Positions 1 through 12,689 of a DNA stretch of 64,000 bases are shown one piece after another. Source of the DNA: Meandrina meandrites (taxonomy: Eukaryota; Cnidaria; Anthozoa; Scleractinia; Meandrinidae); assembly GCA_963693305.1 (NCBI GenBank), contig OY855915.1:4082618-4146617 (forward strand), read 5' to 3'. The notes under the pieces were generated by a model. The model was not told where the DNA came from, did not search any database, and saw nothing but the letters and a program-made list of their open reading frames with translations. The stretch's first letter is position 1, and each line of letters starts with the position of its first letter. Made by a program: the position numbers and the translations under genes.

Positions 1-59
1 TGTTATACACACCACGCTTTGTGTCATTGAGCACCCATCTCTGAGTTGAGGCAAAATTA

Positions 60-480
60 GCGCGAAACCCGATGTAGCCTTCTCCCAAATTGCAGTACAC
101 TCAAGGTCCCCCACTGGAAGGGAGAACTACTAGTAGCCTTTGTTGAAGGCTGTGTACACCTCCGGCATTCTGACAGATAGGTGAAATATGTCGTCCAGGA
201 ATGGGATGATATAGCGCACGTAGTTTTGGTGATCATACGCAAATGCACGACGGCCAGAACCTTCCTAAGCTTACGCCTCTCTCCTTCATTCCCAGTACAC
301 AGAAATGGAACTGCTCTCCTGCAAACTCGCGAACTCATGGTTGTTCATCACTTGCTCAAGCTCTTCTCGGTTCAGTTCTAGTTTCCGTGGTTCCAAGTTC
401 AAGAAGAAATGTCTCTGCACTGCGCTTCATGAATCCGAACAACTGCATTTAATGCCTTCGTCCGCCTTTGATCGTGGTGG
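60..480 (-). pseudogene. Possible degenerate transposon-associated ORF
   Basis: Reading the - strand across frames gives peptide fragments such as NYVRYIIPFLDDI and MPEVYTAFNKGYLVVL. These look like the conserved block of a repetitive protein family seen in cnidarian genomes, but no single open frame spans it and stops and frameshifts are present. I do not assign a function. Family identity is a recollection of style, not a proven match; confidence is low. Confidence 0.25.
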
Positions 481-1399
481 AGAGGAAACACCTTTGAACC
501 GGGGCAGAAAGCTATTGAATGTTTGTGGGACCTCATATTTTGGAAATGTGGGTGGGGGTAGCTAGAAAACAGGCACTTTTTTTTGAGGGGGCTGTATTCA
601 GCACACTTGTAATGTGTACATACAACTTATCTACCTGCTCTCTTTTCTGAAATAACTTTGAAAATGTTTTTAGTGGAAACTGGTCATACTGTGACCAATA
701 ATCGGGCGTTGTGATGTCTCATATGACGCCACGTAGTTATAATTCAAGCACCAGAATAAACAGAAATCATGTTTGTAGTTCCAGTTCATTCTAAATTTGC
801 GTTTGAAACGTGATTCGTCCACTTTTAAAAGAATACAAGCAATTTTGTAGGCTTCCCCAAAATCCAAGATGGCGGCCAAAAGGAGAGTTTGAAGGGGCAA
901 ATTTAAAATTCGATTTACTAAGTGAAAGCTACCGTTCTATCCTTGCTATCATGCATTTTTATGATGCTTAATACTCAAAGATTAAGATAAGACATGTTTC
1001 GGCTGTTCCCCTCAAGTGAGCCATAAACCCAAATTTTCGGATCTCAGCTGATGGACTATCAGGAATGATGTCAAAATGCAGCAAATGGCAGTTGAGGGAA
1101 CCTAAATTTGCAAAATTTTCTGGGAGGGCATGCCCAAAGACCCCCGTAGAAGTTCGTGCCTTCGGCGCTCGTGTAAGCACCTCCGGCGATAAAAATACCT
1201 TCCAAAAAATAAAAGAACCCCCCTCGACAGAATCCACCCTACGGACCTGCACATACATATAACTTCATTATTTCCCCTTGGGTTGATGGGGTAGTAAGGC
1301 CCCTGGCAATAAAAGTTATAATTTGCGGAGAAGTAAATAGGTTGTGAGATTTTTGCAATGTTACTGTCACTGACTATTTTTATGCATGCAGCACGCAAT

Positions 1400-1750
1400 A
1401 CAGTCAAAGCTCCTAATACAGACACCAGAGGGAAGAGCTATATGTAGATGTCCCTGTTATGAAGTTGTCTGTATTATAGAGGAAGAGATCTTATGAATTC
1501 TGATTTTTCTAGGACCAAGTGAACCGTCGTTTATATGTTGTGGTTTAAATGTTTTTGTTTTTTAGTTTTTCAAATCAGTTCAATTTTTATTTTTCATTGT
1601 CTTGTTTTCCTTATCATAATCTGAAACAAAGGGAAATAAAAATCAAACTGGATTAAAAATGTTCAAACCAAAGATGAATTTAAACCATGACATGTGCATT
1701 GTAAAGGTGTCTGTATTATGGAATTGTCTGTAAGAACGGATTAGACTGTC
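1400..1750. mobile_element. MITE-like element with imperfect terminal inverted repeats
   Basis: The left end contains ACAGTC followed by TAATACAGACACC. The right end, reverse-complemented, also reads ACAGTC...TAATACAGACACC. The interior repeats the sub-motif GTCTGTATTA. No ORF of note. Terminal sequence style suggests a pogo/Tigger-type non-autonomous element, by analogy only. Similar right-end sequence recurs near 25003-25115. Confidence 0.4.
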
Positions 1751-2132
1751 TTTGTTTTGGGTAGAAACCTATCATGATCTACATGTACGTGTACTGCAAA
1801 TCTGCCAGAATTTGGTTTCCTTTGTTAAATTCATCCATAATCAATGCTTGGGCTTGTGTCATTGTATTTCACGCACATTCAGGATTTTATAATGAACACC
1901 ACATTTCAGATTTACAGTACATGTAATTGCCGATGTCAGGGTCCTGCAGTCATTGGTTCAGCTCATGTGTGAAGAGAAAACTTGCATGCGTGCCTTTAGC
2001 TGCATGTGTACAATCGTGTATCAATGCATCATCACTCTTTACTAGGGATTACCTTGATTTAATTTTCTGGTTGATTTGTTCCATGTTATGAGCTTTCAAA
2101 TAAGTGAATGGACCTTTGTTTCGTTTCTGCAG

Positions 2133-3969
2133 AAAGGAGGTATCTTAAAATTGTATCCCGGCGGGCAAAAAGAGGCTGTGAAAATTTTACCCAAATTGGA
2201 CAGGCTACTGTTGTTTTGGTCAGATCGCCGAAATCCACACGAAGTAGAACCATCTCACGACATAAGGTAAGGTGTTCAGTTGTTGATAAAAATGTAGTTA
2301 CATGTACTATGGTACAATCTGATGAGTGGATGAATGTTGTACAGTAATGGTTAGTGCATGAATGAAAGACTCCAAATCAAGAATGGGGCACTTACATGTA
2401 TGTCCAGGATTGAATGCAAGTGTGTGTGGACTTTATATTTGACCAGGTTATTTTCCGTTTTCATATTACTTCATATTTGACAGAATTTTGTGTGTTTTGG
2501 TGAATTTTATCAATGAGGACACTTTGTGATGCTCATTACTGGCCAATCCTGGACATATCTGCCCCTTGCTACCTCCATGGCCTTTTATTACAGAAATTAA
2601 TTAACAAAGGCTTTTGTCATGTGTAACAGTACAGCTTACATGTACATATGAAAATTAAATGTCTGTAACAGGGATCCATGATAAAACTATATTAAAACTT
2701 TCAATTTTTAACTTAAAAATTTTAAAATTTTATGTGGCTAAATGTAATTTAGGCAAAATTAACCTTGAAGCAATGCCCTCCAGCAACCTTTGGATGCAGG
2801 AAGCTCGCTTGCAACCTTGGCGGTTCGCTGGGGCAATTTGTGACGCCTATACGCAGTACGCCGCTACCGCTGGCCGCATAAAGCTCGGGGTGGCCCGAGG
2901 ACCCGTACAGGGGCGTTTCATGACCTTTACACGCAGTGTGCTGCTCGCTATCATTCGCAAGCTCATTTCGCTAGCACATTCGCTCGCAAGCTTTGCATTT
3001 GTATTCAAAGTTTCAAGCGTTTCACTTTTCATACATGTACATTAATTTTTTATCAGTTGAAGGCAACAGTACAGGTTGCCAAAAGCTCATTGTTTTAAAT
3101 AGTTTTAACCATATTATAGTACAGCTCACATCACTCCATGTGCACAAGTTTATATTTTCCTATCTTGATTTTTTTCCCATGCAGATATGCTATTACGCTC
3201 TGGTATTTTGATAAAAACGAAAGAGCCATGTTCAGAAGTAAGTGATTTTACAAGTGTTTCTTTTTCAGTTTGTTTGTTTGTACCATTTAATTTTCAAGCA
3301 TTCCTTCCTCCCATACCACGCAGTATTACATTTCAGGTCAGTAAAAAAATGGCAAAAAAATGTTTTGAGAAAGGTTGGGAAAAGGAAAAAACCAAGAATG
3401 AAGCATCTGACCAGCTAAATTTCTTGTCAAAGTTAAGGAGTTTTATTTTTAATGTTGTTGCAAGTTATATGATAATAAGTGTTGACCTGCAGCTTTTTAT
3501 CACTTTGTAGAAGACCAAGAAGAACAGGAAAAGAAAAAAAGGAACTCCAACCAGCAGGTTAGAAAATTTATGCATTGTACCTGTGGTTGTGGGAGGCGCG
3601 GTGTCCTTATGGTTAGTGCACTGTACTCCAGATCGAATGGTCCGGGTTCAATCCCTGGCTGGGGTCAAAACCCTTTCCCCTCTGGAATTCACCCACCCAA
3701 TTTCTCATTATTGGTATGGATATTTCCTGGAACCACACAATTCAAACTTAGGGGAGAAGCTTGGTTTATAACTTACAGCACCTTCCTCAAACACAAAGAT
3801 AGTTCTTACATTGACACTTATTTGGCACAATACCTTTTTGTGCTTAAAATAAATATTTTGTTTAATGAGCTGCATGTATGTTTTACATCAATTTTATTGC
3901 TCTTATTAGGAAAACGGCAAACAAGAAGGAAGAAGTCCACAAGAAAAGGAAACTGAGAAAAGTAGTTGA
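2133..3969 (+). CDS. EGLN: HIF prolyl hydroxylase (EGLN/PHD family), 3' exons, partial
   Basis: Four exons give a continuous C-terminal part: 2133-2266, 3185-3237, 3511-3557 and 3910-3969 (TGA). All junctions have AG acceptors and GT donors, and codon phase is preserved. The first exon encodes the 2-oxoglutarate/Fe(II) dioxygenase core with LDRLLLFWSDRRNPHEVEP. Its His (in NPHEV) is an iron ligand, and the Arg completed at the next splice (R|YAITLWYFDKNER) is the 2-oxoglutarate-binding Arg of EGLN proteins. In animals these enzymes hydroxylate HIF-alpha prolines in an oxygen-dependent way, marking it for VHL. The exon boundary before YAIT matches the position known for vertebrate EGLN1. The C-terminal tail is short, Lys/Glu/Gln-rich and not conserved. 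Upstream exons, including the HxD motif, are not visible. Which EGLN paralog is orthologous cannot be decided. Confidence 0.88.
3588..3672 (+). mobile_element. tRNA-derived SINE head in EGLN intron
   Basis: The sequence has an internal RNA polymerase III promoter: an A-box-like TGGTTAGTGCACTG near 3610 and a B box GGGTTCAATCCCTGGC at about 3645-3661, spaced as in a tRNA. No cloverleaf with a paired acceptor stem is evident, and the sequence continues into CTGGGGTCAAAACCC, so a SINE is more likely than a tRNA gene. It lies between the last two EGLN coding exons. Confidence 0.65.
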
Positions 3970-4030
3970 GATGAACATATTTTGTCGTTCGATTGCTGCA
4001 AAAGTTTCCAGTGGAATGGCCTAACTGGTG

Positions 4031-4036
4031 AATAAA
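4031..4036 (+). terminator. Polyadenylation signal AATAAA for EGLN
   Basis: Canonical AATAAA about 60 bases after the EGLN stop codon at 3967-3969. Position fits a very short 3' UTR, but more distal sites cannot be excluded. Confidence 0.4.
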
Positions 4037-4160
4037 ATTGTGCTTTATGGAATGGTTCGGAAACTTCTAATGTTGCAAAAGACATTGGTTTTTTTTTATG
4101 CATCAAGTACAGTAATAATGGCTGTATGTACACATGTATGATGGTGGTACATTTGATGAT

Positions 4161-4388
4161 TTAAGGTGGCTCTGACTCAAGCCTCATTTTTCCCTTTATA
4201 ACCAGCCAAAATGTCAACTCCATAGTTATCGTGTCAGCAGGCCAATTTATAATTAAGCAATTCAGGTTACCAGTTCAGTTGTACAAGTAGATCACAGATT
4301 ATGGCAAATTACAATGTATGCTGATGGTTTTGATTATCACAGTTAGGTAAAATAATGTGCTTTACAAAGCATATCAGAGCCACCTTAA
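4161..4388. mobile_element. TTAA-flanked MITE with GGTGGCTC termini
   Basis: TTAA occurs at both ends (4161-4164 and 4385-4388). The termini are GGTGGCTCTGA on the left and its inverse TCAGAGCCACC on the right. The 220 bp interior has no ORF. The TTAA target and the terminal octamer are shared with the foldback element at 28489-30319. Confidence 0.6.
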
Positions 4389-7100
4389 ATTTTCCAGTAT
4401 GGAACATTCTGTTCTTGAAGTTTGATATTTCGCAAGACATATGTAATATTTACATGTATATACATGTTTTGGTGTATACTTATGTATAAGTGTATAGCAA
4501 TGTGAATATAACAAATAGCTTGGCTTGCTGTATTTTGCATATTCTTTTTTATGTATTGTAACATAACATTCTTTGTAACGTACAAACCTGTGCTGACAAA
4601 TGAAATGCCAAATCTCTATCTTTGATTTTCCATTGCAATTAAATTATTTTTTATTAGAGGCTGTAAGATTGTTAACTTTGTTTAAAGGAAAGAAAACTGA
4701 ATGTCAAAAATAATCGTAGAAAGAAAAAGTTATACACTCAGTTAAACCTCCTGTTTGGGACACTTCCTGAGAGGTTATACAATGTTGTTGTTGTTGTTGT
4801 CACTTCCGTGTAGCGGACTTCCTCATTTGGCTCACTTAAGTATCCTGGCATGCATGGTTCCTCAGGTATTCCTGTTTATGGGAGGCTTAACTGTGTATAA
4901 TCTTATCATTGGACTACAAGAGTTCTGCCAAATACATTACTTGGATTGCCTGTGAAATATTGTAAATTTCCTGAACAAAAAAATTAACAATTACTTTAAA
5001 ATAATATGGGCTTGCCTCAGAGAGTCAGAGAATAAGATTTTTTGTTTTGCTCAAGCTAAAATGTGAATTACCATACATGTGCATTGTACTGTATATGGAT
5101 TGCTTACAATGCGCAGCGTATTGTTGTAAACTCAAACATAAAGAAAAAAATTACATAGTTTATTATGAGTTGTTTCTTGTATTTGGATAATGCCAGAGCC
5201 TTGGTGAATGTGATGCATTTGTGTTTTTATCTTTCTCTCTTCAATTTTAATCTTTTGCATAGATACAAGGTAAATATTGGATGCAAGTTCTGGGGTGCAC
5301 ATGGGAGGATTTTCACCTCAACTTGCAGCTTATCTTTTCTTTTCTAGCTACATATAAACGGTAAAAACATGTTACTAGAATAAGGGCTGTTTTATTTCAA
5401 CTTCCTTAAACACTGAACTGTTGCAACAAAGTAATTTTGCAACACAATTTTTGTAAGTTTGAAGGATTTGTCATTTCTTTTATTAAATAAGCAACCTTTT
5501 TCGCTGCATGTACATCATGAAATATTTAAAATGAAAAAAAAAATTTGAAGTCATGCAGATTTCATAGAATTTAGGTTCTCATTAAAAGATATATACTCAG
5601 TTTAATTTTGATGGAATTAATTATGTATTATATTTAATTTATGTTACTTGAAAGTTCATTTGACTCTAACACTGCCAAAGAAATAGGATTGAATGCTGTC
5701 TTAAAATTCTCAATATTGTTTACTACACTATATTCTATTATAAACAAATGTTGTGAATTTTGTACAATTTGCCTGATTCCGGAATGGTAAAACATTGTAA
5801 AGTGATGCATTTTAAGCATGAACAGTGTACATGAAAGTTCTTTGTACAATAAAAATTAATTATGGTTCGAGTATTAGACATGAGTGATGCTAAGACCTAA
5901 GTCTCATTACCTGTTCCCATACAGTTCTTTTTATGTTAGTTATGAGAATTTGGTGATTCATCAAGACAGTATCCTAAAATTGAAAGGAAGACTAATTTGA
6001 TGGCCTTCGGCATGAGGAAATCTTCAAATCCCCACCCATAACTCTAATAAACTCCCCCCCCCCCCCCCCCCCCCCCCATAATTTCAATGACAATATCTTA
6101 CTCCTCTATATAAAAAAAAGAAAACAAAACAAAATGTTCACCCACGATGCCAGTAAATACATTATCCCGCGCGCACACTCATTTCTCGTCCGGGAAGTCT
6201 GTCACGGGGGAGGGGGTGGGGGTGCTTGGGACAACAGCAATACATCTCGGCCAATTGCTGCTGACCATTACTGGGAAGCATGTCCCCGTGCGCATGCTTG
6301 CACGATTGGACTACAAGCTCCTACAAGCCCGAGTCTCCTTTGAGGCCGATAGAGAGCATTTTAGTTAAGGCGAGGTTACACATGAAATTTAATGCAATTT
6401 TAAGGTCAAGAAGGGTGAAAAGAAAGAAAATTATTTTTGAAACAACAACAGACAGTTGGCCTCCACGCAAGAGCACTCCAGGTTGGTAGGGGATTGTTTT
6501 GTTTTCCATCTCCAAATTTTTAACTTCAAATTCTAAATTTATTTTAAAACTAAATTAAATCTGCAATCTTCCCTTGAATATGGTGTCATTTTGGGCCTTA
6601 ATCAAAGGCCCTTTGCGCTGTCTCGTGTCTCTTTTCAATATTTTTGTGTAATTTATGATTTCAGTGTTAAAACGTTAAACCACAAGGTACAGCCTCGTTT
6701 TGGTGCTAAGTTTGTTTTCGTTCTATAATTTTATAAAATGACTGTTCTTTTATAATTCTTTTTGACGTATTGATGTCTTGTTTCTTTTGTTTTTGTAAAG
6801 TTCTGAGGCTCATAGGCTAGTTTCTACCAGGTAGTTTTGTTTCGTCTTAAACTCAACCTGACAGTTGCAATTCGCTAAGGGTGCAGAGGATTACAAACTG
6901 AAGGTGCATTGCAAATTAGGAAAAAATAGCTGCCCCCTTTCTTTGTCCGTGGTATATGCTAAAGTGTAAGATCAATGTAAGATATTGACTTTGATCAGTA
7001 GTAGGGAGTATTCTGGTCTCGAATTGTCACTATTCGTTATCGTCGCTATTTAGGACTATTCGTCACTATTTGCAACTATTCGTTAGTATTTGAAACTATA
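4389..7100. other. Intergenic, AT-rich, no supported gene
   Basis: No exon or conserved ORF recognised. Contains a GTT microsatellite near 4781-4800 and a poly-C run at about 6053-6077, plus several AATAAA-like strings. I see nothing else to annotate. Confidence 0.5.
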
Positions 7101-7270
7101 GTATTTGTCACTTTTCGTTACTATTCAACTACTATTCGCTACTAGTTGTCATCATTCACGACTTACGACTCGTATCAGGTCGTGTTTATTGGACATGGAT
7201 GTTTTATCACATACTATTCGCGACTATTCGGGAGTATTCGTACTTTTCGCGACTATGTGCTATTCGATTT
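7000..7270. repeat. CTATTCG-type simple/degenerate tandem repeat
   Basis: Imperfect repeats of CGACTATTCG / CACTATTCG run through this stretch, directly before the TPR remnants. No coding potential apart from repeat-encoded frames. Confidence 0.55.
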
Positions 7271-7343
7271 TTCCAGACATCTATTTAGACCAAGCCGTCA
7301 TTCAACACAGGAGAGGGGACTGCTCAGAAGCTTTTTAGTCAGA

Positions 7344-8600
7344 GAAGCGTGGCTCGACATCAGACTGAGGCTGTTTGGTGAAGAATATCGAAATACTGCT
7401 GATAGCTTCCATAAAGTAGGGGTTACACAACATTCACTGGGCGACTACATCTCCGTTCTTGAGCCCAAGAATCATGCACTTGATATCAGACGGAAACTGT
7501 TTGGTGAAAACCATTCAGAGACTGCGGACAGCTATCTTTCAGTGGGGGTTACACAACATTCAGTTGGAGACTACAACTCTGCTCTCGAGTCCAAAACGGG
7601 TGCACTTGAAATCAGACGGAAAACTGTTTGGTGAGCATGACTAACAACAACCATGAAGTGAGGGTTACACAACATTCACTAGGAGACTACAACTCTGCTC
7701 TTGCCTATGAGAAGTGTTCACGTGATATCATACTGAGACTGTTTGGTAAAAAAACTTCCAACGACCACTTACAGCTACCATTCAGTAGGTGTAACACAAA
7801 CAACATTCACTTGCCGACTACAAACACAGCATGAAAACATAACTTTACTGCTGTGTAAAGCTGAAGTAAAGCTGGCGTAAATTTGGAATTTAATCAGCTT
7901 TACGCGACCTTTACATTTTTTAAAGCTGACCTTTAAACCAGCTTTACACTCATGTCTAAAGCTGGCGTAAAGAGATTGAAACATTTAAGCCACATTTACA
8001 CCAGGTTTACGCACGGTAGCGTAAATGTCAGGTTTAACCACCTCTAAGAACCTTTAATTGATGGCATAAAGTTGGATGACCAGCTTTAAGGAGATTTAAG
8101 CCACCTTTAATTTTCTGTAAATCTCCATTTTCGTGCTGTGAAATTGTCCGCTCTTAAGTCCAAGAAGCGAGCGCTTTATATCAGATGGAAACTGTTTGGT
8201 GAAGGATATTGATATACTGTCTCTGATATTCAGAGACAGCTGACAGCTACCATTCAGTAGGGGTGTCACACATCATTCACTGGGCGACTACATCTCTGCT
8301 CTGGATCCGGATCCAAGCTTGTACTTGATATCAGTCTAAAACTGTTTGGTGAAGAACATTCAGAGATGGCTGAGAGCTATCATTCAGTAAGGGCTACACA
8401 ACATTCACTGGGCAACTACATCTCCACTCTGAAGTCCAAGAAGCGCGCGTATGATATTAGAATGAAAGTGTTTGGTGAAGAACACTTACAGACTGCTGAC
8501 AGCTACCATTCAAAAGGGGTTACACAACATTCACTGGGAGACTACATCTCTTGTCTCTAGTCAGACAAGCGTGCATTCGACATCAGAATGAAACTGTTGG
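7344..8600 (+). pseudogene. Decayed TPR-repeat gene (nephrocystin/kinesin-light-chain-like TPR type)
   Basis: A 126-base (42-residue) unit repeats, for example GGGGTTACACAACATTCA at 7419 and again at 7545. It encodes variants of TADSYHSVGVTQHSLGDY followed by ALDIRRKLFGEEH. Four to six units are visible at 7344-7745 and 8150-8570. Frames shift near 7625 and 7750, stop codons intervene, and a non-TPR insertion occupies 7843-8125. The 42-residue period and the LFGEEH..TA pattern are those of the TPR_10/TPR_12 class, which mediates protein-protein contacts and is often found next to NTPase domains in cnidarian immune-type proteins. No NTPase or start was found, so this is a fragment and not a working gene. 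Confidence 0.7.
7843..8125. repeat. Insertion rich in AGCTTTA / TAAAGCT short repeats
   Basis: The words GTAAAGCT, AGCTTTAC and TTTAAGCC recur in both orientations about a dozen times in 280 bp, between two halves of the TPR remnant. It looks like a non-autonomous element built of subterminal repeats, as in hAT or MULE elements. Ends and target duplication were not resolved. Confidence 0.45.
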
Positions 8601-11600
8601 TGACTGAGGACACCCAAAAACGGTCACAGCAATCGTTCAGTATTGTTTCTTATCAGTATTGTTTCTCATTTTTAGCTCATTACCGGGTGAGTATACTGAA
8701 TCATTACGAAAGTAAGTATATGAAACTTTATTTAAACAGGGTGGGTCATTCAGGTGGAAGACTGGTATCTATAGGTGCGCTGCATCTAAAACTTACATCA
8801 CATTAAAATTTAAGATTAAAAATAGTACTCCTTATTACAATGCTATTACAAAAAGAGGCTAAAATATACTTTACCAAAAAGCTATTATAACAGGAAATGT
8901 TTCTCTAGGCTGTAAAAAGCTTGTATGTTATCTACGCTTGCAACTTTCGCGCCTCTAAAAAGAAAGGTGTTTTTAGAAGATTTACCATTTCCGGGGATGG
9001 GGAAAGCAGAGACCGGGGAAAATTTTGCTGGGATAATTTTAAGTCTTCTTTTTTTCATATGCGAGAAATAAAAATGGCGAACATGGTTAAATTGCGCTGT
9101 TTTCCATTTCTTTTGTGATTTATTGCCCGCTTTCTACGAGCCAAGAACAATGTCAGAAAATAGAGTACATGTTTCTTGCGACGAAAACGCTGAAAATGGA
9201 AATACCGGAATGTTTGTAACGAAATAGCATTCCCAAGGCAAATTACACCGAGGTAAACTCACCGCAGGAATACGTACCGGGGTGTTTGCCGTCACAAACT
9301 TTTAAAATACTTTACCAAGGTCATTTTAAATCTTTCATATTGTTTTCGGCGCGATATGCGAAAATGGATAATTCGAGGGTGCTTGCTAGCATCATCTCGC
9401 TTTTATTATTTATACTGTTTCGACAGTCCTCTACTGCTTTGTTATGTCAGTGTTTCAGACACCGAAGAATTAGAAGGCGAAGACTCCGTTTTTATAAATC
9501 TCCTTGTTGGATGTTTCTAGGCCTAGAGATTAAATCGAAATACATATAAGAAAATGCACTATAGATCTTCCTTGACTTGTGTTGTATTTAAATGCCAAAT
9601 TTACTTACAAATCAGCAAGCCATCCAGCCATGATTCTAAGAAAGACCACGCTTTTGCTGCCTTGAACAAGCAAAGTTGACCTCCGGAAATCTAAACCATA
9701 TTTAATTTCAAATTTCTCTGTTTATTTTATTTGCTTATCTTTGAGGTTTGCCTCGCGATCGGTCATTTTATCTTGGGGTACTTGAAAAACCTACCTATTT
9801 ACCTCGGTAACTTGCATGGGCGATTCTTTTGTTCATACACCGCGATAAATTTACCTTGGGAAATGTTGGTCACACACGATTTGTGAGTTTTCCGAGGTAA
9901 AGAGTCCATTTACCACGGTAAAAGGACGATGTGTAACCGCAACTGTAGAAGTTTGACACACTACACTTAATATTAACACTTAAAGCTATTCCGTACTTGA
10001 AACCCTACATTGCTACACAGATCAAGTAATTTGTTCCAGTCAACTCTTGTTAATTACATTTTATGCAGTCACGAAAAACCTTTCGGTAACGATTCTCACA
10101 TCGCGACCGCAATCCTCAACTCGAAAAAAATCTCTGAACTTTTCTAAGCGCAATAATCAGGAAAAGAAGAGCTACAATCGAAGCGATCACTCGTTCAGGA
10201 TCCATGGCGGATTTCTTGTCACGTGAGGGGAAAAAGAAACATTCGAGAAACGTCCAGACTGTCACGCGAAAGGAAAAAGAAACATTTAAGGAATGTCTAT
10301 ATTTATTCTTGCGTTTCGTTTACTAACGCAGATTTAACGCAGACTGATTTTATCTCAGTGTGCTGATAAACATTTCTCGATTATCAAAATCTATAATCAG
10401 AGGGCTAGTTTCGTGATCTGTATGTTTTTTTTCACTTTCTAAAATAAAAGTTGACTAAGAATCTAACATTCCGCAATGATTGGAAGTAAAATCATAAAAC
10501 GCATGGGTCTATTTGGAAAGGAAGGTTTTTTTCAAATAAAAGTTAATAAAATAGTTAGGTGCCATGTTCACGGCAAAGCCACTGCCCGGCTACTTTTCAC
10601 CTGCGAACAGAAATCAAGTTATCGCCGCGTAGAACACAAAGCAAACTACTCCCCGGCAGTTAGAAAGGACTAATACAAAGTATAAACGAAAGAGATAAAT
10701 TATATTTGACGAGTTCTATTAGATTCGGTAGACAGAAATTTCTTTTAAAAGGTGTAAACAACTAAAGAACAAACTGAGACCGTTTGACCTTGTATCGTTT
10801 GTCGGATGACGCGCTACTTCATTTAATACACACTATCAAAACAATTTCAGGAAATTAAATGTCAATCAAATGCGTTTTCGATGAGGTATCAGAACACGCA
10901 AGACTTGTACGACACGTACATTTCTTTTGTAAAAAGAAAATTCACACAATCACAAATCACGCATTTTGTTCCTTTAGCGATAACTTATTAAATCGACGGT
11001 TTGCAAGAGTAGGAAATCCAGATCAGCCAATGAATGGCGGTCAACATTGTCCATTTCCATCGACAAGCCGGCCATATTTTATCGTCCAGCTACTAATATA
11101 CTGGCGAGAAGCACGCCATCGCCTCAGTCTTCAGTTCCAAGTGATGTCGAAGTACTTGCTACAGCAAACACAAAAATAGTACCCAGTGGGTACACGAGTC
11201 TAATGCGTCATGGATTGTTAGTGCGGTTGAAATATGTTGAAGTAGTTTCGGTATTTACGGCATAGAGCAAGAGGTGTAGCAGAGGTTTGGTAGTAAGAGT
11301 GGTTCAGAAGAAGTCGATAATATTTGCTCTCTTAAGTATATATATTTAGAAAGTTGACGAAACGTTATATTTGAAATAGGAAAAACATGTTACTTAGGGT
11401 TTGAGTTCGTCGATTCATGTTAAAAGATTAGTGCGTTGTAGACCATAGGAAGATCGTACAGATTTAGAGGTGGGGGGGGGGGGGGGGGGGGGGTATCCTG
11501 TAAAATTTGTTTGCAAAAGCAAAAAAAGCCCAACTAAATTTTTTGCAGGCATGAAAAAAACTGTCTGCAGGAAGGTGACACCGGAAAAAAATGTTTTCAC

Positions 11601-12640
11601 AGACAACGATACAGAAAAAAAAATTGTTTGTCTTGAAAAAATTTTCATCCCCCTGCTTCCAAAAAAATAATGGTCCGCCCCATAGATAGACAAGATACAG
11701 TCGCTTATTTAGTATTCTAAATATCCTAAATCACATCAAAATAAGCCAAAATATATATATATTTTTTCAATTCCTTTGCAATTTATGCAATACTGCTCAA
11801 CAAAGATTTCAATTACCTTCAACGTTTCGACACAGGGGAGCAAAGAAAACATTGCGTGCAGAATGTAATTTAATTAAGCGAAATATTTTCACGTCTATTA
11901 AACACTACAAGCAGTTGAATGAAAGAGTTTCGTTTTCATGACTGAGAACAGCTTCCAAATAGTCAATACATGGAAATAACACTCAGATCAGAATTCAATA
12001 ACTATTAAAGCGAATTTTCATTCTGTCTTAACTACTTTTTGGCAAGTTTCAATATTTATGCAAATTTCGCGCGAAATGTAATTTGATTACACTGTCTTGT
12101 TTTCAAACTCTAGATTGAATCTTGAATGGTGAAAAAAACTCTTTTTAATGAAAGTTGCATTATGTGAATGAAATCCTGCTTCAGTTGAATTGAACAATCA
12201 ATTGCTGACTACAATTTTATTTAATTTTCCATTTTTTTTTCAAAGTTATTTTTTGTTTATGAACGCAAATGTCACTTCCGGATTTTTTTCATCAAAAGAT
12301 GTCGATTTCACGTTGCGTTTCCCACGGATTAGAAAAAAGACATGCAGCTGGAAGGACAATATTTTCAGTGGCTTCACACTTGAAAACGAGGATTCATATT
12401 ATATTGCACTGTAAAACATTTATTCCAATTACATACATGACAATTTCTTTTACAAGTGCGTGCCGTGCTCGAGCTCCGTTCGACCGTTGCTTCGTTAACA
12501 ACCTCCTTGCTTCCTGATTGGATTACGATCACCGCACCAAGCCCGCAATGAGGCGGGCTATTGTTTAAGCACAATTACACCGGACGATTATCGATCCCGA
12601 ACCATTCCCTTGGGATTGCTAACAGCTTTTTCTCTACTAC
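8601..12640. other. Intergenic repeat-rich DNA, no supported gene
   Basis: An 87-codon ORF at 9286-9549 contains a hydrophobic stretch followed by an Arg-rich stretch (from the Met at about 9361). It could be a fragment of a Harbinger-type nuclease N terminus, but I cannot support that. A 23-base poly-G tract lies near 11470-11492. The region 10605-10810 matches 63320-63535 in inverted orientation, a dispersed repeat. Nothing else supported. Confidence 0.4.
10605..10810 (+). repeat. Dispersed repeat, copy 1 (inverse of 63320-63535)
   Basis: The shared words include GTTAGAAAGGACTAAT, ATAAACGAAAGA, AAATTATATTTGA and AAAGGTGTAAACAA, in the same order on opposite strands at the two sites. Confidence 0.6.
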
Positions 12641-12643
12641 ATA

Positions 12644-12671
12644 GAGTCTAATGCGCATGCGCATTAGACTC
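12644..12671. repeat. 28-bp perfect palindrome
   Basis: The two 14-base halves are exact reverse complements, centred on GCGCATGCGC. It lies just before the Myb/SANT remnant and may be a transposon terminus or a cruciform-prone site. Confidence 0.7.
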
Positions 12672-12689
12672 AAAAACGAAAAAAACCTC

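Larger units (their letters stand above)
1..2132. other. Upstream/intronic DNA with transposon remnants
   Basis: No convincing exon was found here. If the prolyl hydroxylase gene at 2133 extends leftward, this is intron or its 5' part is outside the window. On the - strand at about 60-480, broken reading frames resemble a multicopy transposon-associated protein (for example a run NYVRYIIPFLDDI followed by MPEVYTAFNKG), but frames shift within it, so it is at most a remnant. A putative MITE lies at 1400-1750. The rest is AT-rich unique-looking sequence. Confidence 0.5.

Noticed and set aside
3588..3672. Functional tRNA gene
   Set aside because: A and B boxes are present, but acceptor and anticodon stems do not pair; a SINE is the better reading.
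9286..9549. 87-codon ORF with hydrophobic and Arg-rich parts as a real gene
   Set aside because: Short, no splice partners or homology that I can support; possibly a transposon fragment.
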